Assembly (NCBI GenBank): GCA_900543805.1
Contig: UQTE01000001.1
Location: forward strand, 1 to 64,000
Reading direction: 5' to 3'
Origin: an uncultured Sutterella sp.
GTDB taxonomy: Bacteria; Pseudomonadota; Gammaproteobacteria; Burkholderiales; Burkholderiaceae_F
Length of the DNA stretch: 64,000 nt
In this document: in pieces, positions 24,513-33,657 of the stretch
Numbering within the stretch: the stretch's first letter is position 1
Layout: every line of letters starts with the position of its first letter
Notes under the pieces: generated by a model
Databases searched by the model: none
Told to the model about the DNA's origin: nothing
What the model saw: only the letters and a program-made list of their open reading frames with translations
Position numbers and translations under genes: made by a program

Positions 24513-25811
24513 TCAATCTTCCTGGAAGGTGTCGATCGCCGCGCGAAGGTCGTCGTCCGTGGTGCCTTCCGTACGCGCAACGGGAGCCCCTTCGAGAGCG
24601 GCGTAGCCTTCCTTCTTGAGGCGGCCCACCCACTGTCCGGCGTCGCGGCCCGAGGCGAAGCCTTCGGAGAGGAGGAGTTCGCGGCCGTTCATCGTGAGCT
24701 TGAAGTAAAAGAGGCCGTCCTTTTCACGGTACTGCTTGAAGAGGGCCTTGGCCTGCTTGACGGTCTTTTCCTCGGCCGCGGCTTCGACGGGGGCCGTGAA
24801 GGCGCGAAGCCCGACGGCTTCCTTGAGACGGGCGAGGAAGGGAACGGCGTAGGCGCGGGCCTTGCGGGCGCCTTCCTGCAGGATGGCTTCCACCGTTTCG
24901 GGGGAGGCCATGAGTTCTTCGTAACGCTTGCGCATCGGGCCGATTTCGGCGTCGATCTTGTCGGCAAGACGCTTCTTGGCTTCACCCCAGCCGAGACCCG
25001 CGCGGAGTTCGGCCTTGAAGGCTTCGAGCTCTTCGGGCGTGGAGAAGGCCGCGTAGAGAACGCAGAGCGAATTGCTGTCGGGATCCTTGGGTTCGCCCGG
25101 GAGCTTCGAGTCCGTGACGATGCGCGAGACGGCCTCGTCGAGCGCCTTGCGGCCGCCTTCGAAGAGGGGAATCACGTTGTTGTAGGACTTGCTCATCTTG
25201 CGTCCGTCGAGACCGGGGAGCACTTCCACGTCGGAGCCGCCCGTGGCCTGCGGCATGGTGAAGAAGGGGGCGTCGGGCTTCGCGTAGAGATAGTTGAAGC
25301 GGGTCGCCACGTCGCGCGCCATCTCCAGGTGCTGCAGCTGATCGTGTCCGACGGGCACTTCGTCGGCGTTGAACATCAGAATGTCGGCCGCCATGAGAAT
25401 GGGATAGCAGTAAAGCCCCATCGAGACGTCGGAGTCCGGATCCCGGCCGGCTTCGACGGCGGCGTCGGTCGCCGCCTTGTAGGCGTGGGCGCGGTTCATC
25501 TGGCCCTTGGCCGTGCAGCAGGTAAGAAGCCAGTTGAGGGTCGGAATTTCGGGAATGTCGCTCTGGCGGTAGAAAACCACCTTGTCGGGGTCGAGGCCCG
25601 CGGCAAGCCAGGTCGCGGCGATCTGGCGACGGCTTCTTTCAATGCGGGCGGGATCCTGGCACTTGATGAGCGCGTGCAGGTCCGCGAGGAAGAAAAAGCT
25701 CTGAACGTCGGGATTTCGGCTGTCCCGAATGGCGGGTCGGATGGCTCCGACGTAGTTGCCGATGTGAAGCGTGCCGGTCGTGTTGATGCCGGTAAGCACT
25801 CGTTTGGTCAT
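24513..25811 (-). CDS. trpS: Tryptophanyl-tRNA synthetase with C-terminal extension
   Basis: A 432-residue class I synthetase charging tRNA-Trp. The HIGH box appears as TLHIGN near residue 14 and KMSKS in DGRKMSKSYNN. The enzyme core ends near residue 345; about 80 further residues include GLFYFKLTMNGRELLL and a GYAALEGA segment that resembles a YegP/DUF1508-like domain. A similar tail is remembered from Burkholderiales TrpRS proteins, so it is likely lineage-specific rather than a recent fusion. A terminator follows. Confidence 0.94.
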   Translation of the reverse strand: MTKRVLTGINTTGTLHIGNYVGAIRPAIRDSRNPDVQSFFFLADLHALIKCQDPARIERSRRQIAATWLAAGLDPDKVVFYRQSDIPEIPTLNWLLTCCTAKGQMNRAHAYKAATDAAVEAGRDPDSDVSMGLYCYPILMAADILMFNADEVPVGHDQLQHLEMARDVATRFNYLYAKPDAPFFTMPQATGGSDVEVLPGLDGRKMSKSYNNVIPLFEGGRKALDEAVSRIVTDSKLPGEPKDPDSNSLCVLYAAFSTPEELEAFKAELRAGLGWGEAKKRLADKIDAEIGPMRKRYEELMASPETVEAILQEGARKARAYAVPFLARLKEAVGLRAFTAPVEAAAEEKTVKQAKALFKQYREKDGLFYFKLTMNGRELLLSEGFASGRDAGQWVGRLKKEGYAALEGAPVARTEGTTDDDLRAAIDTFQED

Positions 25812-25910
25812 TTGTAGTCTTTCCTCAATAGCCCCGAAAGGGCGACGAATTCGTCCATTCTACGAGATTCCGTCGTGCGAATTCGTTTGAAACGGGGCGG
25901 CGGGAGGTGG

Positions 25911-25951
25911 AAAAAAGACTCCCCCGCCGCAAGTTCTGCAACGGGGGAGTC
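25911..25951 (-). terminator. Terminator of metK
   Basis: GACTCCCCC (25917-25925) pairs with GGGGGAGTC (25943-25951); read on the minus strand it is followed by TTTTTT. It ends the metK transcript before trpS. Confidence 0.9.
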
Positions 25952-25997
25952 GCGCGCCCGCCCCTCAGGCGGACGGGCACGTCGGAATCACGTCGGA

Positions 25998-27176
25998 TCA
26001 GAGGCCGGCGGAAGCGCGCAGCGCGGCGACCTTGTCGGTCTTTTCCCAGGTGAATTCCGGTTCTTCGCGGCCGAAGTGACCGTAGGCGGCCGTCTTCGAG
26101 AAGATCGGACGACGCAGGTCGAGCATCTTGATGATGCCGCGCGGACGAAGGTCGAAGTGTTCGCGGACGAGTTCGGCGATGCGGGCGTCGGGGATGACGC
26201 CGGTGCCGTTCGTGAAGACCGTGACGTTCATCGGTTCGGCCACGCCGATGGCGTAGGCGACCTGAACCTGGCAGACGCGGGCGAGACCGGCGGCGACGAT
26301 GTTCTTCGCGACGTAGCGGCAGGCATAGGCGGCGGAACGGTCGACCTTGGTGGCGTCCTTGCCGGAGAAGGCGCCGCCGCCGTGCGGGCAGTAGCCGCCG
26401 TAGGTGTCGACGATGATCTTGCGGCCCGTGAGACCGCAGTCACCCTGCGGACCGCCCACCACGAAGCGACCCGTCGGGTTGATGAGGAACTTGGTGCCGA
26501 CGAGCCATTCGGCCGGAATCACCGGACGGATGATTTCTTCGACGATGGCTTCCGTGAATTCGGGCTTCATCTTCTTGCCGTCGGACATTTCCGGGGCGTG
26601 CTGCGAGGAGATCACGATCGTGTCGCAGCCGACGGGCTTGCCGTCGACGTAGCGCAGCGTGACCTGGCTCTTGGCGTCGGGACGCAGGAAGGGAAGCGTG
26701 CCGTTGCGGCGCACGATGCTCTGGCGCTCCATCAGACGATGGGCGTAGTAGATCGGGGCGGGCATGAGGGTCGGCGTTTCGTCGCAGGCGAAGCCGAACA
26801 TGAGGCCCTGGTCGCCGGCGCCGAGGTTGAGTTCGTCGTCCATGGCCTTGTCGACACCCTGGGCGATGTCCTGGGACTGCTTGTCGTAGCCGACGAGAAC
26901 GGAGCAACCCTTGTGGTCGATGCCGTATTCGGTGTTGTCGTAACCGATGCGCTTGAGAACGTCGCGGGCGAGGTCGATGTAGTCGACGGTGGCGCCGGTG
27001 GTGATTTCACCGGCCATCACGACGAGACCGGTCGTGCAAAGGGTTTCCGCGGCGACGCGGCTCATGGGGTCCTGCGCAAGGCAGGCGTCAAGGACGGCGT
27101 CAGAGATCTGGTCGGCCACTTTGTCGGGATGACCTTCACTGACGGATTCGGAAGTAAACAGATATTCGCTGGCCAT
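25998..27176 (-). CDS. metK: S-adenosylmethionine synthetase
   Basis: A 392-residue enzyme making SAM from methionine and [15 protein letters not shown] at the N-terminus, [10 protein letters not shown] and GGGAFSGKD are the family signatures. The length is typical. It lies two genes from ahcY, so production of SAM and removal of SAH are encoded within 4.3 kb. No SAM or SAH riboswitch could be recognised in the 258-base region upstream, which it shares with the divergent acyltransferase gene. Confidence 0.97.
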   Translation of the reverse strand: MASEYLFTSESVSEGHPDKVADQISDAVLDACLAQDPMSRVAAETLCTTGLVVMAGEITTGATVDYIDLARDVLKRIGYDNTEYGIDHKGCSVLVGYDKQSQDIAQGVDKAMDDELNLGAGDQGLMFGFACDETPTLMPAPIYYAHRLMERQSIVRRNGTLPFLRPDAKSQVTLRYVDGKPVGCDTIVISSQHAPEMSDGKKMKPEFTEAIVEEIIRPVIPAEWLVGTKFLINPTGRFVVGGPQGDCGLTGRKIIVDTYGGYCPHGGGAFSGKDATKVDRSAAYACRYVAKNIVAAGLARVCQVQVAYAIGVAEPMNVTVFTNGTGVIPDARIAELVREHFDLRPRGIIKMLDLRRPIFSKTAAYGHFGREEPEFTWEKTDKVAALRASAGL

Positions 27177-27434
27177 TCTTCACACTCCAATGGACTGGGG
27201 ACAGCGCCTAGCGCAATGAAGCATGAAGTACGTTGCGGCAGACGCTTTAGCGGTATTTCTTCAGATTCGCCCCGCAAGTTGTCTTGTTAACTCGGCGAAT
27301 TTCCGCATCATACGCTTCTCGAAGGGAAAATGCCAACAAAGTTGTTCGTTTGCGTGAAAACCCGCCGTCGGAGGAGAGGATTCCGAAGTGGCGGGGGTAA
27401 AATATTCTGTTTGGACGATACTTACGCTAAGAGC

Positions 27435-28310
27435 ATGCAACGTTTTTTCGCCTTGCTGGCCCGTTTGCCCCTGGGGTTCCTGCAGTCGCTCGGAACCCTT
27501 TTCGGCAGCCTGACCTTTCGCCTTTCGCGGGAAACCCGCGAGCAGGCCGAAGCGAACCTGCGGCAGGCCGGGCTCTTTGACGAGAGGCTCTACCGCAGCG
27601 TCGGCCGCAATGCCGGCCGACAGGCCATGGAGAGCCTTTGGGTGTGGTATCGCAAGCCCGAAGAGGTCATGACGCAGGTCCGGGTCGATCCCGAGTGCGA
27701 GCGCCTCATCCGCACGGCGGTCGAGAGCGGCCGTCCGATCGTCTTCATGACGCCTCACGTCGGATGCTTTGAAGTCCTGCCCGTGTGGTTTGCCCACACC
27801 TTCTACCGAGAGTCGGGGCGAAACATTTCCATTCTCTATCGGCCGCCGAAGTTCGACGTCCTGCGCCGTCTCGTCGGGGAGGCACGACAGGCGCCGGGGA
27901 TCGTCGCCTGTCCCACGACGCTTGCAGGCGTCAAGGAAGTGATCCGCAACCTTCGCGCGGGCCACACCTTCGGGGCGCTTCCCGATCAGGTGCCGTCGCA
28001 CGGGGAGGGGGTTTGGGCGCCGTTTTTCGGCAAGCCCGCCTACACGATGACCCTGCCCGTGCGGGTGGCGCGGCAGTTCGACGCGATCCGCATTTTTGCT
28101 TGGGGCGTGCGCGAGCCGCACGGCTGGCACATCCACGGCAAGGAATGGAGCGAACCGCTCACGGGCGACCTGGAGAAGGACGCCGCCGCGATGAACCGTC
28201 AGATCGAGGAAATCGTTCTGAGCGCGCCCTCGCAGTATGCATGGAGCTACAAACGCTACAAGGCGCCGAGGGCGGCCCGAAAGAAATTAGAGGGAGTGAC
28301 GAAAAAGTGA
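27435..28310 (+). CDS. Lipid A biosynthesis acyltransferase, first copy
   Basis: A 291-residue LpxL/HtrB-family enzyme that adds a secondary acyl chain to Kdo-lipid A at the inner membrane. The catalytic HX4E appears as HVGCFE (His108, Glu113), preceded by FMTP. An N-terminal hydrophobic segment acts as membrane anchor. The start at 27435 gives a normal N-terminus; an upstream extension of 35 codons lacks family character. The start of the next gene overlaps its stop by four bases. Which acyl position it modifies is not evident. Confidence 0.88.
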   Translation: MQRFFALLARLPLGFLQSLGTLFGSLTFRLSRETREQAEANLRQAGLFDERLYRSVGRNAGRQAMESLWVWYRKPEEVMTQVRVDPECERLIRTAVESGRPIVFMTPHVGCFEVLPVWFAHTFYRESGRNISILYRPPKFDVLRRLVGEARQAPGIVACPTTLAGVKEVIRNLRAGHTFGALPDQVPSHGEGVWAPFFGKPAYTMTLPVRVARQFDAIRIFAWGVREPHGWHIHGKEWSEPLTGDLEKDAAAMNRQIEEIVLSAPSQYAWSYKRYKAPRAARKKLEGVTKK

Positions 28311-29185
28311 ACGAATGGATGGCCCGCGGCTGGATTTGGCTCGTCAAGAAGCTTCGCTTTCTGTCGATCGGACAGCGCGAGCGGATTGCGCGCATCGTCG
28401 GATGGGTGCTGTGGTGGGGCATTCCGAAGCGCCGCCGCGTGACGCTTGCAAATCTGCGCGCATGTTTTCCCGAACTCTCCGACGCCGAGCGGGAACGTCT
28501 GGCGCGGCGCGTGTACGTGCGCCTCGGGCGCGCGGCGCTCGACCACAGCGTGCTGTGGGAGGCGAGCGCCGAGGAAATCCGCAGGTTCGTGCGCATCGAA
28601 GGAGTGGAGCACATCCTCAACGAGGAGAACCGTCCGCTCATCGTGGTGGCCCCGCATTTCGCCGGTCTCGACGCGGCGGGGATCGCGCTCAACACCTACG
28701 TGCGGGGCGTGTCGCTCTACCAGAAGCAGAGCAATCCCGCCTGGGACAAGGCGACGCTCGAGGGGCGTCTTCGCTTCTCCAACCCCGTCCTCATTCCGAA
28801 AAGCAAGGCGAGCGATCTGCGTCCCGTGATCCGCGAAATGAAGAAGGGGCTTCCCTTTTACTATCTTCCTGACATGGATCACGGGAAAAAGCATTCCATT
28901 TTCGTACCGTTTTTCGGCGTTTCCGCCGCGACGCTTCCCATGGTGAGCCGGCTCGCCCGGGTCACGAAGGCGAAGGTCGTCTGGTGCATTGCCACGATGA
29001 CGGACGAAGGGTATTTCGTGCGCGTGAGCGAACCGTGGAAGGATTTTCCGACGGCCGATTTCGAGGCGGACACGGCGCGCGTGAACCGGGAACTCGAAGC
29101 GTGGATCCGACAGCATCCGGACCAGTATTTGTGGGTGCACCGTCGCTTCAAGACCCGTCCCGAAGGGGAGCCTTCGCTCTACTGA
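28307..29185 (+). CDS. Lipid A biosynthesis acyltransferase, second copy
   Basis: A 292-residue paralogue of the preceding enzyme. The catalytic motif is HX4D (HFAGLD, His117 and Asp122), the more usual form for LpxL/LpxM. The start is a GTG inside GTGA shared with the upstream stop. Two successive acyltransferases presumably add the two secondary acyl chains of a hexa-acylated lipid A. The tandem arrangement followed by dapF is common in Betaproteobacteria. A frame that extends 174 codons upstream is an out-of-frame shadow of the first copy. Confidence 0.9.
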   Translation: MNEWMARGWIWLVKKLRFLSIGQRERIARIVGWVLWWGIPKRRRVTLANLRACFPELSDAERERLARRVYVRLGRAALDHSVLWEASAEEIRRFVRIEGVEHILNEENRPLIVVAPHFAGLDAAGIALNTYVRGVSLYQKQSNPAWDKATLEGRLRFSNPVLIPKSKASDLRPVIREMKKGLPFYYLPDMDHGKKHSIFVPFFGVSAATLPMVSRLARVTKAKVVWCIATMTDEGYFVRVSEPWKDFPTADFEADTARVNRELEAWIRQHPDQYLWVHRRFKTRPEGEPSLY

Positions 29186-29197
29186 CAGGAGTGTGAA

Positions 29198-30037
29198 GTG
29201 AACGGACACTTCGTGAAAATGCAGGGAGCCGGCAACGACTTCATTTTGATCGACAATCGTCGGGGGATCTGGCCGCTTGACGCCCTTCATCTGCGTCGCT
29301 GGTGCGACCGGAGACTCGGCGTCGGTGCGGATCAACTGCTCGTTCTCGAAGAGACCCGGCGCCCGGACGCGGACTTTCGCTACCGCATCTTCAACGCCGA
29401 CGGCGGGGAGGTGGAACAGTGCGGAAACGGCGCCCGCTGCATGACGAGGTGGGTGCTCGAACGCATCTTCCCCGGGGAGTGCGTACGCTTTGAAACGATG
29501 TGCGCCGTGATTCGGGGATCGATTGGAAAGGACGGTCTCGTTTCCGTGGAAATGGGAATGCCGATTCTCGAGGCGGACGATCTTCCGTTTCGAACGGATG
29601 GATTGTCGTATTGCGGCGGGGCGTGGCGTGGGTTCGGACTTCCCGGAACCGACGAACTCTGCGTCCTGGCCGTCGGAAATCCGCACGCCGTGCGTTTCGG
29701 CCCCATGCCCGAGGACGAAGTCTTCCGCCGGACGGGGGAGCGTCTGCAGGATCATCCGGCCTTTCCGGAAGGAATCAATTTCGAGTGCGTTTGCCCGCGC
29801 TCGGACTCGGAAGCCGACTTCCGCGTCTGGGAGCGCGGCGTGGGGGAGACCCCCGCCTGCGGCAGCGGCGCCTGCGCGGCCGCCGTTGCGGGTATGCTTA
29901 CGGGCCGGTTCGGACGCACCGTGACTTTTCATACCCGGGGCGGAATCCTTCGGGTCCGTCGACCCGATCCGGACGGACCGGTGTTTCTGGAAGGCCCCGC
30001 GGAATACGTTTTTGAGGGAGATCTCCCTCTCGATTAG
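29198..30037 (+). CDS. dapF: Diaminopimelate epimerase
   Basis: A 279-residue cofactor-independent racemase converting LL- to meso-diaminopimelate for lysine and peptidoglycan. The two catalytic cysteines are Cys75 (EQCGNGARC) and about Cys222 (TPACGSGAC). KMQGAGNDF near the start is diagnostic. A GTG start with AGGAG six bases ahead is used. It follows the lipid A genes after 12 bases and probably belongs to the same operon. Confidence 0.96.
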   Translation: MNGHFVKMQGAGNDFILIDNRRGIWPLDALHLRRWCDRRLGVGADQLLVLEETRRPDADFRYRIFNADGGEVEQCGNGARCMTRWVLERIFPGECVRFETMCAVIRGSIGKDGLVSVEMGMPILEADDLPFRTDGLSYCGGAWRGFGLPGTDELCVLAVGNPHAVRFGPMPEDEVFRRTGERLQDHPAFPEGINFECVCPRSDSEADFRVWERGVGETPACGSGACAAAVAGMLTGRFGRTVTFHTRGGILRVRRPDPDGPVFLEGPAEYVFEGDLPLD

Positions 30038-30045
30038 GAATTGCC

Positions 30046-31251
30046 ATGGAAATCATTCTCAAGCAAGGGAAGGAACGTTCCCTTCTGCGTCGTCACCCCT
30101 GGGTGTACGACACCGCCGTGCACAAGGTCGTCGGTCATCCGGCCGCGGGCGACACGGTGGCGGTGAAAAACAAGGACGGTCGTTTTCTGGCGTGGGCGGC
30201 GTATTCGCCCAAGTCGACGATCCGCGCCCGCGTGTGGTCCTTCCGCGAGGAGGACGTCATCGACGAGCGCTGGCTCGAGACGCGTCTTCGCTACGCCGTG
30301 GAGGCGCGCCGCGCGCTCCACGCGAGAACGTCCGCCATCCGCCTCGTCTTCGGCGAAGCCGACGGTCTGCCCGGCCTCATCGTCGATCAGTACGGCCCGT
30401 ATCTCGTGACGCAGTTCCAGTCGGCGGGGGTCGAGCGTTTCCGCGGCGTCATCGGGGAGATTCTCATGAAGCTCACGGGCGCGCGGGGCGTCTATGACCG
30501 CTCCGACGCGGCGACCCGCCAGCGCGAAGGCTTGGAAATCCGCTCCGAATGCCTCTGCGGCGAAGAGCCGCCCGAGGAAATCGAAGTGGTGGAGGACGGC
30601 GTGCGCTACGGCGTGAACGTGCGCGTCGGGCACAAGACGGGGTTCTACGTCGACCAGCGCGAAAGCCGTCTCGCCGCGCAGAAGCTCGCCGAAGCCTTCC
30701 GTGCGGAACACGGGCGCGGTCTTCGTGCGCTCAACTGCTTCTCGTACACCGGCGGCTTCTCCCTGGCTCTTCTCAAGGGCGGCGCCGACGAAGTGATCTC
30801 GGTCGATTCCTCGCAGGAAGCCATCGAGATGGCCAAGCGCAATCTGCGGCGAAACGATTTTGACGAGTCCCGCGCAAAATTCGTCTGCGAAGACGTATTT
30901 TCTTATCTGCGCACGCTGCGCGAAGCGGGCGAGACCTTCGACCTCGTCATCCTGGACCCGCCCAAGTTCGCCTCGAACCACCATCACGTGGCGCGGGCTT
31001 CGCGTGCGTACAAGGACATCAATTTGAACGGCATCCGTCTGCTTCGCGCGGGCGGACATCTTTTCACCTTCTCCTGTTCGGGAGCGATCGACGTGGATCT
31101 CTTCCAGAAGATCGTCGCCGGCGCCGTTTTTGACGCCGGATCGGACGCCTGGGCGCTCTGCCGATTCGGAGCGGGCGAGGATCATCCGCTGATGATGACC
31201 TGCCCGGAAGGCGAATATTTGAAGGGCCTGCACCTTCTGGTGCGGCCGTAA
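30046..31251 (+). CDS. rlmI: 23S rRNA m5C1962 methyltransferase RlmI
   Basis: A 401-residue SAM-dependent methyltransferase. An N-terminal PUA domain (about residues 1-75, with RRHPWVY) is followed by a Rossmann domain with NCFSYTGGFSL as the SAM site and LDPPKF as the motif IV region; a Cys in TFSCSG fits the m5C mechanism. The length agrees with E. coli RlmI. It lies eight bases after dapF and ten before the GTPase gene, indicating an operon. Confidence 0.92.
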   Translation: MEIILKQGKERSLLRRHPWVYDTAVHKVVGHPAAGDTVAVKNKDGRFLAWAAYSPKSTIRARVWSFREEDVIDERWLETRLRYAVEARRALHARTSAIRLVFGEADGLPGLIVDQYGPYLVTQFQSAGVERFRGVIGEILMKLTGARGVYDRSDAATRQREGLEIRSECLCGEEPPEEIEVVEDGVRYGVNVRVGHKTGFYVDQRESRLAAQKLAEAFRAEHGRGLRALNCFSYTGGFSLALLKGGADEVISVDSSQEAIEMAKRNLRRNDFDESRAKFVCEDVFSYLRTLREAGETFDLVILDPPKFASNHHHVARASRAYKDINLNGIRLLRAGGHLFTFSCSGAIDVDLFQKIVAGAVFDAGSDAWALCRFGAGEDHPLMMTCPEGEYLKGLHLLVRP

Positions 31252-31261
31252 GGAGAAAGAA

Positions 31262-32254
31262 ATGGAAGTGGAAGAACCTCGCGGTCCTGACATTCCCGTC
31301 ACGATTCTGACGGGCTTCTTGGGGGCGGGCAAGACGACCCTGCTCAACCGCATTCTCACGGAAAACCACAATCACCGCATCGCGATCATCGAAAACGAGT
31401 TCGGCCAAGAAAACATCGATACCGAACTGATCGTGCAGTTCGACAAGGAACAGATCATTTCGATGAACAACGGCTGCGTCTGCTGCACGATCCGCGGAGA
31501 CCTCTCGCGGGTGCTCACGGATCTGCGCCACAAGCGCGACCGCGGCGAGATTCAGTTTGACTACGTCGTCATCGAAACGACGGGTGTGGCCAATCCCGGT
31601 CCGGTGGCCCAGACCTTCTTCATGGACGACGCCGTGGCGGCCTTCTATCGTCTCGACGGCGTCGTGACGGTGGTCGACGCCAAGCACGGCCCGCAGACGC
31701 TCGACGAAGAAGCCGCCGCGCGCGATCAGGTGGGTTTTGCCGACCGCATTCTGCTCTCGAAGTGCGATCTCGTGACGCCCGAGGAATGCGAAGCGCTCGA
31801 AGCGCGCCTTCGCCAGATGAACGCCCGCGCGCCGATCCGCCGCGTCGACATGGGGAACTGTCCCGTGGACGTGGTCCTCGACATCACGGGCTTCAACATG
31901 AACGACATCCTGGAAGTCGATCCGGCCTTCTTCAACGAAGGACATCATCACCATCACCGCGACGACATCCGGACCTTCTACTACGAAAGCGAACGTCCGT
32001 TCGATCCCGCCAAGCTCGACCGCTACATCATGTCGCTCACGAGCGTGTACGGAGAGGATCTTCTTCGCTACAAGGGCGTTCTCTACATGCAGGGAAGCGA
32101 CCGCCGCGTCGTCTTCCAGGGCGTGCACATGCTCGCGGGCGCCGACGTGATGGGCCCGTGGGGCGATGCCAAGCCCGTCTCCCGAATGGTCTTCATCGGA
32201 CGCAATCTTCCTGAGGACGCCATTCGCCGGGGTCTCGACACCTGCCTGGCCTAA
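31262..32254 (+). CDS. COG0523 (CobW/ZNG1-type) metal-chaperone GTPase
   Basis: A 330-residue SIMIBI GTPase. Walker A is GFLGAGKTT (18-26) and the family metal site is GCVCC (71-75). A run of five His near residue 225 may bind zinc. The C-terminal CobW_C domain ends the protein. Members deliver or handle metals, often zinc under limitation. Immediately downstream lies a DksA that lacks most zinc ligands, a pairing known for zinc-sparing systems. The metal and client are not shown by the sequence, and no clear Zur box was seen. Confidence 0.88.
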   Translation: MEVEEPRGPDIPVTILTGFLGAGKTTLLNRILTENHNHRIAIIENEFGQENIDTELIVQFDKEQIISMNNGCVCCTIRGDLSRVLTDLRHKRDRGEIQFDYVVIETTGVANPGPVAQTFFMDDAVAAFYRLDGVVTVVDAKHGPQTLDEEAAARDQVGFADRILLSKCDLVTPEECEALEARLRQMNARAPIRRVDMGNCPVDVVLDITGFNMNDILEVDPAFFNEGHHHHHRDDIRTFYYESERPFDPAKLDRYIMSLTSVYGEDLLRYKGVLYMQGSDRRVVFQGVHMLAGADVMGPWGDAKPVSRMVFIGRNLPEDAIRRGLDTCLA

Positions 32255-32293
32255 GGTTTATCCCTAGACACGGGAGGATCGACAACAAAAAAA

Positions 32294-32346
32294 CGCAGGT
32301 TCGCGGGAAAGGGTAAAACCCTGAGCGACGGACCTGCGATTTTTTT
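32294..32346 (+). terminator. Terminator before dksA
   Basis: CGCAGGT (32294-32300) and ACCTGCG (32332-32338) form the outer stem, with an inner GGGT/ACCC hairpin, followed by seven T (32340-32346). It should end the lpxL-to-cobW transcript, so dksA needs its own promoter. Confidence 0.8.
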
Positions 32347-32404
32347 GCTATGCTCCTCAATCCTCGGAAGAACTCTCTTTCCGGCTATCGTTTGAAGAAT
32401 AAGT

Positions 32405-32824
32405 ATGGCAAACAACAAACTGCTGACCGCAGAAGAAATTCTGCAGATGTCCGACGACGACTACATGGACGAACGCCAGCTGGCCTTTTTCCGCAATCTC
32501 CTTGTGCAGATGGAAAATGAGCTTCGCCAGAACGCGGATCAGACCACCGTGAATCTTCGCGAAACGACGGTCGCGCCCGATCCGACGGACCGCGCCACGA
32601 TCGAAGAGGAACATGCCCTTGAACTTCGTACGCGCGACCGCGAACGCAAGCTCCTCAAGAAGGTTGAAGCGGCCATCCGTCGCATCGACGAAGGCGAATA
32701 CGGCTACTGCGAAGAAACGGGCGATCCGATCGGCGTGGCGCGTTTGATGGCGCGTCCGACGGCCACCCTGTCTCTGGAAGCGCAGCAGCGTCGCGAACTC
32801 AAACAGAAGATGTACGGGGACTAA
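32405..32824 (+). CDS. dksA: RNA polymerase-binding factor DksA, Cys-poor form
   Basis: A 139-residue secondary-channel factor that works with ppGpp on RNA polymerase. The coiled coil spans about residues 25-95 with the acidic tip DPTD (Asp59, Asp62) conserved. Of the four zinc-finger cysteines of E. coli DksA only Cys102 remains; the others are Thr105, Ser123 and Ala126. The C-terminal helix ARPTATLSLEAQQRRE is otherwise normal, so the protein probably folds without zinc, like Pseudomonas DksA2. Similar Cys-poor forms are usual in Betaproteobacteria. A terminator follows. Confidence 0.95.
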   Translation: MANNKLLTAEEILQMSDDDYMDERQLAFFRNLLVQMENELRQNADQTTVNLRETTVAPDPTDRATIEEEHALELRTRDRERKLLKKVEAAIRRIDEGEYGYCEETGDPIGVARLMARPTATLSLEAQQRRELKQKMYGD

Positions 32825-32846
32825 GTTTTTCCCGCGCATCAACCGA

Positions 32847-32900
32847 AACCCGGCAGAAGAACGCACGAGAAGAGGATGCGTTGTTCTGTCGGGTTTTTTC
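32847..32900 (+). terminator. Terminator of dksA
   Basis: A long imperfect stem (about 32847-32865 with 32877-32895) ends in GGGTTTTTTC and a further T-tract. It lies 22 bases after the dksA stop. Its T-tract is only about 15 bases ahead of the ribosome-binding site of the next gene. Confidence 0.8.
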
Positions 32901-32922
32901 TTTTTTTTCGAAAGGAATGCGT

Positions 32923-33657
32923 ATGACGGTACTTCTCGGCCGCGAAAAAAGAAGGATGTCGGTCACGACGGAGCGCACCGCCGTGAAGCTTTGGTTCATC
33001 GATCTCGACGATACGGTTCTTCGTTCTTCGGGCGGCCTTTTCGTCGCCCTGCACGATCGGATGAACCGCTTTCTGATGAAGGAATTCGGTCTCTCCGAAG
33101 AGGAGGCGACCGAGATGCGGCAGCGCTACTGGGCGCAGTACGGCACCACGTTTTTGGGGCTTTGGCGTCGCCACGGCGTCGACCCCCTGCGGTTTCTGAC
33201 GGAAACGCACGATTTCGACGTGCGCCCCTATCTGCACAAGACCGGCGACCCCGGACGGGCGCTCGAGCGTCTCCCGGGGCGCAAGGTGCTCTACACGAAC
33301 GCGCCCCGCAACTACGCGGAGGCGGCGCTCACGCATCTGCGCCTCACGCACGTTTTTGACGACCTCGTCTGCTCCACCGACACGCACTTTCTCGGGGACT
33401 GGGCGCCGAAGCCTTCGGCTCGCATGCTCTCGCATCTCCTCGCCCGATACCGCGTCCGCGCGGCCGAGGCGGCGATGGTGGACGACAGCTTCTTCAATCT
33501 TCGCATCGCCAAGGAGGCGGGACTCAGGACCGTCTGCTGCTACGGACACCACCGCGCCCACGCGCGCTATCCGATGCGAAAGCCCGCGTATGTGGACCGA
33601 ATGATCGCCCAACTGCAGGACCTCACGAGAACGGGTGGGGAAAGGAGAGGCAAATGA
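32923..33657 (+). CDS. HAD-family pyrimidine 5'-nucleotidase-like hydrolase
   Basis: A 244-residue phosphatase. The nucleophile motif is FIDLDDT (Asp27, Asp29), TNAPRNY is motif II, and KPSARM with MVDDSFFN supply motifs III and IV. The pattern fits the SDT1-type pyrimidine 5'-nucleotidase group of HAD hydrolases. ATG 32923 has AAAGGA six bases ahead; a later ATG at 32955 also exists. The stop overlaps the sppA start (ATGA), which suggests coupling. The physiological substrate is uncertain. Confidence 0.8.
   Translation: MTVLLGREKRRMSVTTERTAVKLWFIDLDDTVLRSSGGLFVALHDRMNRFLMKEFGLSEEEATEMRQRYWAQYGTTFLGLWRRHGVDPLRFLTETHDFDVRPYLHKTGDPGRALERLPGRKVLYTNAPRNYAEAALTHLRLTHVFDDLVCSTDTHFLGDWAPKPSARMLSHLLARYRVRAAEAAMVDDSFFNLRIAKEAGLRTVCCYGHHRAHARYPMRKPAYVDRMIAQLQDLTRTGGERRGK

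Noticed and set aside
27177-27434. SAM-sensing riboswitch upstream of metK
   Set aside because: The 258-base region was read for the conserved blocks of the SAH aptamer and of SAM aptamers remembered from proteobacteria; none was recognised.
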